Positions 51,157-63,100 of a stretch of DNA of 64,000 nucleotides are shown piece by piece. Made by a program: the position numbers and the translations under genes. Numbering within the stretch: position 1 is the stretch's first letter; each line of letters opens with the position of its first letter. The notes below the pieces were generated by a model that saw nothing but the letters and a program-made list of their open reading frames with translations, did no database searches and was not told the origin of the DNA. The DNA comes from Schistosoma haematobium (taxonomy: Eukaryota; Platyhelminthes; Trematoda; Strigeidida; Schistosomatidae), in the NCBI RefSeq assembly GCF_000699445.3, contig NC_067199.1:31146402-31210401 (forward strand), written 5' to 3'.

Positions 51157-54100
51157 ATGATGTCGACTCGAGAATGCCAACAAAATATTCGAGTAGCGGT
51201 TCGTTGTCGGTATGTCACCTGCATTTAATGTGTTGATTCTGGTCAGGCCTATCAATAAGCAGGAGCTGGAAAAGGCCGTGCGGTCATGTGTGGAGTGTAG
51301 CCGGGAAAAAGTAACAGTCAGGGATAAAAGTATGTCAAAGGTTTTCACCTTTGATCATGTCTTCAATCAATACTCGAAGCAAATCGACGTCTACAAAAGT
51401 ATGGTTGCTCCAATGATTGAGGAAATAATTTTGGGCTATAATTGCACAATTTTCGCGTAAACTTTAATGCATCTAATTAACCTTTATAGTTATGGTCAAA
51501 CAGGTAGTGGTAAAACATTTACGATGACTGGTGAAAGGTCTGACAAGCTTCGTTATGAGTGGGAAACGGATCCACTCGCAGGGATTATTCCTCGCGCCCT
51601 AAGTCACTTGTTTGAAACGCTGCAATCAAATGTATGTTGTCCTTAACGAAAGTAATAATCCTCCAGGGTTCTGACTTTTCTGTTCGCGTATCTTTCCTAG
51701 AAGTTTATAATGAGGAGTTATTTGACCTTCTGTCTGCCAGTGAGGATGTCACACGTTTAACAATATACGACGATGTAAACCGTAAGGGCTCTGTTATTGT
51801 CAAAGGCCTTCGGGAGGTGGTGGTTTTGGACAAGGATGACGTTTACAGTGTTATTGAGCGAGGAATAGCTAGGCGTCAAACTGCTTGTACTCTTTTAAAT
51901 GCTCAGTCCAGGTACGTGGGATTTGTCTCTTACTTTTAGTCGCTCGCACTCTATTTTCACGGTTACTGTCCATATAAAGGAGATAAATGCGATTACTAGT
52001 GAAGAATTGCTGCGTATTGGAAAATTGCACTTAGTAGACCTTGCTGGTAGTGAAAATGTTGGGAGATCAGGTGCTGTTGAAAAGCGAGCACGTGAGGCCG
52101 GATCAATCAATCAAAGTTTACTGACTCTGGGTCGTGTAATAACTTCACTTGTGGAACACGCTCCTCATATACCGTATAGAGAAAGCAAACTTACACGTTT
52201 GCTACAGGTAACCAAAACCTTCATTGTCTTCTGTTTTTTTCCAGTTAAAAATCAATTTAACTTCTATTGTGTAAATGGTTCGAGAAAGCTACAGATAGAC
52301 CTTTTGTGCACCAGTGAATCATCAGTATGTACAAGGATATGCATTTAAGCACTTTAGGTGTTCGATGCCTCTACATTTCAGTTTTATGTATATACCCAGT
52401 AAATGGTTTTTTCAGGACGCATAATTTTTTCTATGACTTTCGGACTAGAATATGCAATCCAAAAGACCATGTGCCCATCACTATTGAATCTTGCCAAAAG
52501 GATAAAGTAACATCTTGTTAGTTTTCACTTAACTTTTGCTCTGAATTGTGTCCAATTCCGGTTAAGCAGTTTCAATAGATTACGTGAAGTATTGTGTTGT
52601 AGAATTATTAGATTTACAGTATTGGTTGTTCCATAGGCCCTAACCGGAGGATTATTTAGGCTACAGATGATTCACTTTTTTGTGTGATTGTCTGTAAATA
52701 AGCAGTTACGTGGTTGTTTATCTCAATATCTTTCCTTCTGAATAAGAGGTCAAAAGCAGTTATATATTGGCGCTCTCTTGTACCAATATTTATGTGTTCA
52801 AATAAAATAAAAAGTTCCTCAAACAATCTACTAAGGCATGTGATAGGTGGTCTTGTCACCTGTCTACATAGGCCGTGTATGTCTAACCGTGCCCGGTTAT
52901 TTTAGGACTCACTTGGAGGACGTACCAAAACCTCAATAATTGCCACTATAAGCCCTGCTATGACTTCTTTGGAAGAAACCTTGTCAACTCTGGACTATGC
53001 TCACAGAGCCAAAAACATTGAGAACCGACCTGAAATTAACGCGAGACTTAATAAAACTGATTTGGTGAAGGGCTATAACGAAGAGCTAGAGCGTTTACGT
53101 CGAGACCTTGAAGCTGCAAGAACGAAAAATGGAATTTTCGTAAATGAGGAAAACTATCAGATGTTGCAGTCTCAACTCGCCCAACAAAGAATTCGTATAT
53201 GGTAAGTCTATCTGTTTATTTGTTTCACTTATGTTTAGTTGAAATAACTTATCATAAGTGTTGAGTTTCGTATTACACTGTCCACGTAATTGTTGAAAAG
53301 TACCTCAACTTGGTGACACGGTTTATCACTAGAATATGCCAACTTTCATTCTGTAAAAAGACCAGTTAATTATGTGCATATTGAGGCCTCACTGACTAGC
53401 CGATATCTTGATGCAACTGTCGGACTTGTTTATTGTTATGACATAATCGAGCTATATTGTGTAGATCACTTGTTCCTTTAGAATCTACCGTCCCAGATAG
53501 GTCTGTTGGAAAACGATAAAACTAGAAGCAGCAACTTAAGATGTAAGTATAAATTCATTTTTCTCAGTCTACGAGAGTGTGCTGATGGTAACTTGTTTCT
53601 ATCTGATAACCGGCATCTGCAGCGACACTGCCTTCTCATAATGGAAGGACGGTGTTAGGAAATGTCACACCTCACCTTTCCCCATAGATCCTCATCCCCG
53701 GTGGTAAAGCCTTTGAAGTACGAAGGCAATACATTTAAAACTTCGCACGAGAAGACCGAGTATGACTTCCTTTAGACACCGCTACTTAGTCTCATCATTC
53801 ATAATTCTCACGTAGTTACAGCTAATGGTCAGTTAAATTACATTCGACTGAATAGATTATATCATGTTTTACTTCATTTTTTAAATAACTAGGTGTGTTT
53901 AAAACATTGATTCTAAAACTAGTCAGTTTAGATTGCATTAAAAAGTTAACCAACAAAAGTAAAAAATAGGTAAAAAAATAATTTTCTAACCTGAAGTACT
54001 GGTTACAAGAAAATAAGGAAATATTGGTGACGAAAATAAGCGGTGGTAAAATTTTCAAAGAATTCGAAACCCGTTCTGTCTACTTTGGTCTGTGTCACTA

Positions 54101-57100
54101 GTTATCACACTGAAAGTGTGGCTCATACCCAAGTACTCAGTGAATTAGTTAGTAATGAACGGAATGGCCTAATGTTGAGATCTCTCATTGCTTAGTATTC
54201 TTCAGGCACCACTTCACCCGACTAGTCCCCATATCAGAACACGGTTAAATAGAAACGTGATTATACTTCAAATAAACTAGGTTAAATAGTAAAAAGAGTC
54301 ACAGTAACAAAGGCGTTAGTGGATTGGTAATTTTACACGAGAAGATTCTAGTTTTCTCCAGTTATCCGCTAGTGCTGATTAATTACTGAATAGCCAACCA
54401 GCGTGCTCCAAAACAATCCTGGATGGAACGTGCTTTTATCCAATCAATATTGTGCTACCCCCCCACGTCCCTCTTTGGCCAGTGATACCTCCCTGTTGCT
54501 CGCATTATGGGAAACATTTAAATAAATTTCAAAAGTTGATCGATGGTCTCATCTATCTAGGAGCGTAATTGTGTATAAAAGGCCAGCAACGTTGGGGATA
54601 CTGGTCATCTGTGAAAAACCTTACTGCCTCTACATCCTGGTTTGGCAGATAGAATGGATTCATCCTTAAACCTGGGATTTGTTGCTTTTGACCATAGTAA
54701 TTTTCCAATGATCCTCTTAGTATAATATGATATGGAAAAGCAAGTGTTGATTAGTTGTTAGGGTGTACAAGTTTGATCCGTATGTCACTGTAGCCAGCTA
54801 CTATCGGCAAGTCGTCCCTACTTCCTATTATGTTTGATATTTCTCATCCCATTTAGGTTGCCTTTGATTGAATAAGAGAACTCCAAAATAAATTTTAAAC
54901 ACTGAAATGATATTCACTATCTGTGATTTTTGGGTACAAACAGAGTGACACTTTGGCAAAACTGCTCAGTCCTTATCGCTTTCAGTAGATATTAAAATAT
55001 GTGTGTGTTGTTAGTCCTCATTTTCTTGATATTTTGAATTTCTGACATTTTAGTGAACTTGAAGAAAGACGAGAAATCTTGGAAGAGGAAATCGCTCAAG
55101 TTCAAGAATTATTCACTGTTACTCAAGAAGAACTCAGTGAAACTCGGATGCGTAAGGAAGAAGTGGAGAATGAGTTAATTGCTTATGGAAAAGATTTAGT
55201 GAGTTCTTTTTTGCTTTTGCAAATCAGTGGGTTATAGTATTGCTATGTGAATTCCTTTATTTATTTTGAAAGTCTTACCAACCCTGGTGTGTTGGATCCT
55301 AACGAAACATTGACACGTATTTAAAAAATCTTTTGGCATCTCGCATCAATTGTAATGTAGATGAGATGTTCGTCTGCTAACCAAAGAGTGAGTACACCGC
55401 GCATCAGTCTACTCTTTATTACTTTATGACTCCAAAGCATGGCATATGAAAGTAAAAGATGTATAATCTGGTGTGTTTTAAAACAACTGTGGTAGCAATA
55501 CTCGGAATTAGGTTTAGGTATGAAGCCAGTATTGCAAATCCAGTAATGAGGTTATGAATCTTCATCGACTGTGGCTGGGGTGTGTTACCTTACTTAATCT
55601 GTTAGCTTAGTGAAATCTCAAATGATAGTGTATGTGAAAGAAAGCAAATCTAAGAATTTTATACTAACTTAAAACGATTTTCGTTTAGTTATCCCCCAAC
55701 ATATTTCCATTGTATTAATTTTTAATGGATTTTGTTCATTGATTTTAAATGTGTGTTCACTTGTATCGGCTACTCAATATGCAACTAGTAATTTGATTTC
55801 CAGTGCATTTTTCATTATGTTGACTAATGCATTGTAATCTTGTGTTCAATGGTAATTCCTCAGATTGGTAAATTTCTGTAACCAATATTCATTGAATAAT
55901 CGAATTAATGCAAATGTAAATTAATTATTCTTGATTCTGTCAAGAAGAACTTCTGTATAAACTTGGACTTATCACTTTAGCTATCTGACAAGGAAGAAAA
56001 AGATACAGGCAGTCTCATTCATCGTATTGAAGTTGAAGTTGAGAATAATCAGCTCATTACGCAGACGTACCACACACCGAGTTGGAATGTTGGGTGGTAT
56101 AGGATTAATTCGGGAAAAATCTGAGGGCGGTTGATCCAAGGTGTTTGGTCGGTCCATGAAGCCCTCAACTTTTTAACTGAATCATGTTAGCAAATTACGA
56201 TGATTAGAAGTATTCAAATTGATTTCCTAACTAATAATTCCCGAAATCGTGTATTTTAAGGCAGGTAGAACTAGATGATCACATTCGGACGTATTATATT
56301 TGGAATTCGTAATAAACACATAATTAAGTCATTTATTTATTTAAATACAAACATTGGTACAAGGAGGCACCAGATATATATGCGCCACACAAGTTGAGTG
56401 ACTTGTGTGAGGGCTGGAATACTGCCCAGGCACCCAAATCTAAGCAAGTGGTTCTCTTAGAGGACAACTCCCCGAGTTTTCGAACTAGAGATCTAATCCA
56501 CAAGGCGGTGGAGCAACGTTAATAGATTCAGTCCCATGGGATCCGGTGACCGACAGTGGGTTCACACGTCATTTATTCTTTCACGATCCTGGAGCCTATT
56601 TGCACCACTGGTTTGAAATCAGGGTTTTCCAACTCCCCTGCGTAGATTCTCCATGTCTACCGACCCAGTTAAAGCCCCGGACATTCGTTTTTCGTCCTCT
56701 TAATTTCATTCCCCCCGCCTCCACTAGGACCTCCCTGGCAGTGGCTGTATGCGTGTGTGCATGTGAGAGCATTTCGAGAGGAATAGCGGAGTCTCCTCAC
56801 TTCGGCCGTACCACGGCATTTGGGAGTTTAAACAAGTACGGATGAATCATTAGTCAGTACAAATACCATGCACATATAAAGTGCCTAGTAGGATTCACGC
56901 AATAATTGTAATCAGTGGTTGAAAATGTTAGGTGATACGGCTCAGATTTCAGTCTCTTTTTCTTCCTCTAGATATTGACTTTTAGTATTGCTTCATGCAC
57001 ATCCTTTTATTTTATCTTCTCAAACCATATTCTCAAGGTTTGATCTTTCTTACTATCATTGGTATTACAGTTGTTCCGATTCGTTAAGTTAATTTCTCCG

Positions 57101-60100
57101 AGCCGTTTCGATGTGGTTGACAACTTGAGCCAACGTACATTTGTGGAAAGGCGGCCCAAGTGCTAGTAGCACTTGACTTCCGTTTAGGCAATTGGGTAGT
57201 ACCATTAGCTTCACAATCAAAATGACTCATACCCAAGTACCTGGTAAAAGTGTTAGTTTGATTTTAGCAATAAGCATTTGTCCCTGCCTGTATACGATAA
57301 CTAACTGAATTTCTGTGTTCTTTAAACTCTAATCTTAAGATAAAGAAGACTAAGAGATGGATGCAGTAAGTTTCATTAAGTATTTAGTAGCTGCAACTGT
57401 GCACAGATCACAACCTGTTTCTGGATAGCACTAACTTTCGACACAGTCATCGCCTATGTGCCACCTGGCGTCCTCCCTCTGTATCTCAAGCCTGGAGTCA
57501 GATTGATCACATCACGATCAGCTACCACTGGTTTGGTTGTGTACAAGACTGCCGCTTCTTTTGGAGTACCTACCTGGACCCTGATCATGCCCTAGTCTGC
57601 ACCAATCTCACCTTATTTTTCAGTGGACAACGAAGTGACCGCCACCGAAGGATTGATGTTAGCAAGTTGGTTGCAATTTCTGTTGCAAGTAATTATCGAA
57701 TCGAGCTAGCTTCTAGGCTAGCTACCATTCCACCGAAAAATATAGATGAGCATTGGTTGCATCTTCATGACGCCATCAAAATGGTGAGTAAAGCCGCTTG
57801 CGGCTTGGTGGTCGGGGCGTGCAAATGAACTGGAAGCAGCAGCTGCATCTGGTAACTGCCGGAAGCTCTTTCAACTCATCCGAGCCACTGGCAGCAAGAA
57901 GTCTGGTGTGAGTGAAACAATCTGCGAGGATGATGGGATGCCAATCACTAACATCCATCGACGTCTTGGACGATGGGCAGAGTTCTTCGAAGAGCAGTTC
58001 AACTGACCTGTTGCTGCGGCAACAGGCTCATATATATTGGCGCTCTCTTGTACCAATATTTATGTGTTCAAATAAATAAATAAATAAACTATGTTTGTGA
58101 AACCTGGCCTCTCCGAGTTGAGGATGTTAGACGACTCTCTGTGTTCCATCATCGTTGTCTTCGAAGGATTGCTGACATTTGGTGGCAACTTCATGTTAGT
58201 AATGCAGAGGTTCGGCATCGTGATTTCGGGCGCAGAGACGATGATCCAAATGGTGTCACCATCTTGAAACGTCGACTTCGGTGGATCGGATATGTTCTAC
58301 GAATGTCATCCCAGAGAATTCCACGTCGTGCATTGTTTGCCGACTCTGGGACTGGTTGGAGAAGGCGGAGAGGTGGTCAGTGTATGACATGGTGTCGTGG
58401 CTGCATAGGGCTAGCTTCTGTTGGCCCTTCCCCACTCCCTGTTTGGGGTCCGAGAGATGGTGTAGCACAGTGGCTAGAGACGTTATCAGATATGGCTCAG
58501 AATAGAAGCAGGTGGCGATCCTGCTGCAACCTTTTACTTTCTACATAAAAAGTGGTTGTAACCTTAACTGAAAGAGTTCTTTCTGGTTGTACCTTTCCGT
58601 TTCCCCTATTATTATTACACTACCACATACTAATCTGTGGTCGTCATTGTTTTCTTTTTCCCCTTCTTCTCTCTTGTACGCACCTTACATTCTTTTTTTC
58701 TTCCCATTCTCATTGTTATTATGTGGTGCATATATATCTCAGTCAGTCAGCTACAACGTAGGACCAGGCACATATATACATCGGTCCAAGTTGCCATACC
58801 GCATTAGCACAACAAGATGAACACCGGATTCATAGGAGTGATTAAGTCAAAGGTGGTAATGTATCAAAGAAAGATTGCAATAAGGATATAGCATAGGAAG
58901 AAAGATATGAAGCGATCTTAATCTCTTAGTTTGAGGGAAGATAGAGAGTGTATACACCTACGCCATTGTGATCGACTCTGAGCCATGTCACCAAGAGTCT
59001 CCAACCATTGGTTACGATAGTCACACGGATCCCAACCATGTAGTCTGACTCTACCAACATGGCTCAGACTAGAGGTTAGTGACTTCAAGCACTGATGCCA
59101 CGTTTTGGTTTGGCCGCCCCTACTTCTCGTCCGACCACCTCCAACACCGGTTAGCATTGCACGTCGTGGTAATCGGTGTTCGGGCATACGTAACACGTGG
59201 CCCAACCATCTCAGTCGATGAAGATTAACAACCTCATCAACTGATTTACCATCATTACCTAATACCCTGCGTCTAACCTCACTATTACTTACACAGTGAT
59301 CCCAGCAGACGCCAGCAATATTTCTGAGGCATCTGTGGTCAAATACTAGTAGCTTACGAGTATCTTCTACTCTTAATGGCCATGTTTCGCTGCCGTAAAT
59401 TAAAACAGAACGGGCTGCCGCGCGGTATGCTCGTTCTTTTATTGATAGACGGATATCTCGCCTTCGCCATAGGTGACGTAAGTTGGCAAAAGCCAAACGA
59501 GCTTTTCGAATCCGTGCTGAGATTTTGTCAGACACCAACGCATTAGAGCTGAGCAGACTTCCAAGATAAGTGAAGTTGTCAACGCGTTCGACCACTTCAC
59601 TCCCTATCCCTAGTTCAGGTGTTGACGCAGGCCAGTCCTGAAGCAAAAACTTGCATTTAGAGGGAGAGAAGTGCATCCCAAACATTCTGGCATTGTTGCT
59701 TAGTGCTACCAGAAGACTCTGAATTTTGTCAGCGTCTTCACCAAACAGGACTATGTCATCTGCGTATTCTAAGTCGACAAGTGGACCTCCTGGAAGGAGA
59801 TCAATGCCCGAGAATTCAGTCGACGAGAACGTTATTTCCATCAGTAGGTCTATGATGAAGTTAAACAAAAATAGAGAGAGTGGACAGCCTTGACGGACAC
59901 CTTGAGGTTGCAAAAGTAGATGACAGTTCGCCATAAGCCCTTACTCGACTAGTAGTGTTCGGGTAAAGAGCCTTCACAAGGTTTATGTACTTCTGAGGTA
60001 CGCATTTCAATGACAGACACTGCCACGGAATCTCGCGGTCTACCGAGTTAAATGCTGCTTTTAAGTCAAGAAAGACCACCATTGTCGGACGTCGATAAGT

Positions 60101-63100
60101 ATGCCTGTGTCCTAGAACCTGACGAATGGTGAATATGTGGTCGATGCAGCCACGACCAGGTCTGAAGCCAGCTTGGTTCTCTCGTGTTTGCAGTTCACGA
60201 GTCTTAGTTAGGCGTCTGATAATTATCGAGGCTAGTATTTTAGATACTATATTAGTTAAACTAATCCCTCTATGGTTGTCACAGGATGATTTTGACCCTT
60301 TCTTATATATTGGGACGATAAGTGATTGCGACCAGTCAGATGGGATAACGTCTAACTCCCAGATCTTAGCTAAAATATTAGTCAACCTAATCGCTAAAAT
60401 TGAACCACCATGCTTAAAGACTTCTGGAGCCAATCCATCTGGACCAGCTGCCCTTCCTCGCTTCAGATTAACTATAGCCTTTTGAACTTCAGCAAGAGTT
60501 GGGGGACCTACTTCAATGTTCCATACACACTGTCTGGGAATGGAGGGTAGTTGTAGAGTAGCTGAAGGCCAGCTGAACTGTTCCCTAAAATGTCCCACCC
60601 ATCGTTCTAAACGTCTGGACTGGGAGCAGATGGCAGTGTCGTCTTTTTCCGAAATAATCTCACTTACATTTGACTTATTAGTTCCAGTTTCTTTTACTAG
60701 TCTGTAAAGCTGTCTTGTGTTCCCTATAGTCGCCGCCTTTTCCATCTCTTTTGCTTTCGTTGCCCACCACTGCTCACGGTCGTTTCTTAGACTTTTTCTT
60801 AACCTAGATCTGATTTATTGTCGCTCTTCATCATATTCGGAACCTGATGGGACGAGTTTGCGAGAATCCATCAGTGTGATAGACTTTGAAGAAATCCACT
60901 GGTTCTTTGTAACTCTGCGGTTTAAGTTACTAATAGATTTCATTGCTGTTTCCACAGCTGTTTGTATATCTTTCCAAGCAACATCTGGGTCAGCCTCGTT
61001 TTCAGAACTATCTAAGTGTGACCCCAGTTGTTCCTGGAACCTACTTTTGGTTTTCTCGTTACTCAACTCAGTTCTAATGGGTCTTTTTAATGTGGCTTTT
61101 TTGCGTCCAGTGAGGCGCAAGCAGATGCGTGCCCGTATTAGGGCATGGTCAGAGTCCGAGCAGGTACTCCAGAATGAGCGACAATCTTCTACCGACCCTC
61201 TCCATTGATGACTGATGGCAATATGGTCTATTTGAGTCCATCGTAGGTTTGGTGTAGGGGCCGCCATGTTAGACGATGTCTCTCCTCATGTTTAAAATTT
61301 GTGTTTGCTAAAAATAAACGATTGTCTGAGCATAGTTGCAGCAGACTATCACCATTATCTGTTCGCTGTGCCGGTATACTAAAATACCCACATAAATGCC
61401 TTTCTGTTTGGTTTAAACTACCTATCTGGGCATTAAAGTCACCTGCTACGAGTACTATGTCTGACCGTTTAGCTTTCTGAAGAAGTTCAGATAGCTTTCT
61501 GTAAAATTCATCTTTCATTTCATCTGAGCTGCAGTCGGTGGGAGCGTAGGCAGAAACGACAAAAAGGCAACGACGTGTGTCCCTATCCTTCCGAGTTCTT
61601 ACGGAGCCGTTTAGCCGAACAGCACATAGACGACTGTTGACGGGGATCCACTCTAACAGTGCTTGTTCCGCCCTCGTGCTTAGTGCTATCCCTACTCCTG
61701 CCAGTCCACGAGAACTGGCCATCGGGTCACCAGATACACAGAGGGTGTATCTCGTTGGCTCTCCGTTTTGCCGAGGTGAGGTCAAGTGAATGACCACACT
61801 GGGATCCTGTATGCGTGTTTCGGAGACACAGCATACATCAATGGTACGAGATTCTAGGGTTTTAGCCAAGGAAGCCTGCTGACCGATTTGACATAGGGTG
61901 CGTACATTGAAGGCTCCAATGTGTAGTGTGGAGCGAGGTTTCAGTATCCCTGGGACAGTGTTTTGAGCGCTAGAATCGTTGGCTATGGTGACACTTGAGG
62001 GGGAAGCCGAAAAAAGAAGTTTAGAGTTTGAAGTCGATGTAGGAGGAATAATAGGAATTGAAGAGGGAGGTTGGTTATGAATACAGTGGTCTTGAGTGCT
62101 GTTAGAGGTATGAGGGCGGTTATCACTTCCCGGTTGCCCACACCGTGGAAGGGTTCTTCTGGAGGTACCTAAAAAGGAAATTGGATTAGAGGTGGTCTTA
62201 GTGACCTGTGAGCGTGACCGCAGTGCCCAAGGGACAACTGCTTGAGGTCGGTCAAACACGACCTTTTTATGGGCAATTTTTGTGTTAGCTCCGTACTTAT
62301 TGAGACCTTACCGCCGGAGACGGATATCCGTGGGATAAGGCGAGGTGTGCATTTTTGCGGTCGACCTTTTCTAACCCTATCCCTCCTTGTGGGAAGGCAG
62401 CATCGCTGTCATGCTGGTTGTCTGAAGGAAACACCTTACTGCTGTCACACCTCTGTACAGTCAGCAGTACGACTTCGCCTTCGGACCTTGGGTTTGTTGC
62501 TTTTAGTCTTACTGCTCTTCAACCGACCTTTCTGACGTGGTAGGACCTTGAGGAACAGTTGTTCCAGTCAGTATAGCTCGGTTGCTTCATCACGATAGGG
62601 AAGCCCAACCACCACGTCAAGGTAGCAACAACGGTCGGGGCATATATATCTAGTGCCCCCTTGTACCGATATTTATGTGTTTAAATAAATAAATAAGCTT
62701 TTATCCACCATGTACCCTTACCCCCACGTGCGTTTGTATGTGTCAATTTAGAAAGCCCTTCACCTAACCTATTTTGCAGACTGTTAATTTAATCTAAAAT
62801 GTCACCTATATTCATATCCTCATACCAAGAATTACCTTCGATCAACCATCTGTATATTCACTTATATCACTTACTAGCCTAAATGTTAGTTACTTAAATC
62901 TCTTGATGACTCACTTTCATGTCCATACATCTCGTCGAGCTACATTCCTTAATTTGTCTCGTTCTGCGCGTACTAGTCGTTTGTTTAATATGTGCTTAGA
63001 ATAAACTGTTGCCGAAACCTCGTTTCATCGTCTGAAAATCGTGCATCGTTGGCAGTCATTGCAATAACGATTCTCAATTTGGACAATATGTGAATTATAT

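Larger units (their letters stand above)
58736..62510 (-). mobile_element. Nearly full-length RTE-clade non-LTR retrotransposon, - strand, inactivated
   Basis: The element runs right to left: 5' UTR (about 62280-62510), endonuclease, linker, reverse transcriptase, C-terminal domain, then 3' UTR to about 58736. The domain order endonuclease then RT, with no separate gag ORF and no RNase H seen, fits the RTE clade (schistosome SR2/Perere relatives). Lesions visible: ACA where a related fragment has the initiator ATG, a frameshift at about 61255-61267, an in-frame TAA at 60815-60817, and a frameshift at about 59890-59935. Few lesions in 3.7 kb suggest it is fairly young. Antisense within the 8.1-kb intron 7 of kinesin-5. 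Exact ends and target duplication were not found. Confidence 0.9.

Noticed and set aside
51212..51246. ATG 51212 as the normal kinesin-5 start
   Set aside because: It lies inside a GT-AG interval whose removal restores [11 protein letters not shown], the conserved first strand of the motor; the upstream ATG at 51157 is better.
58141..58548. 135-codon frame as a host gene
   Set aside because: It is the C-terminus of an RTE reverse transcriptase.
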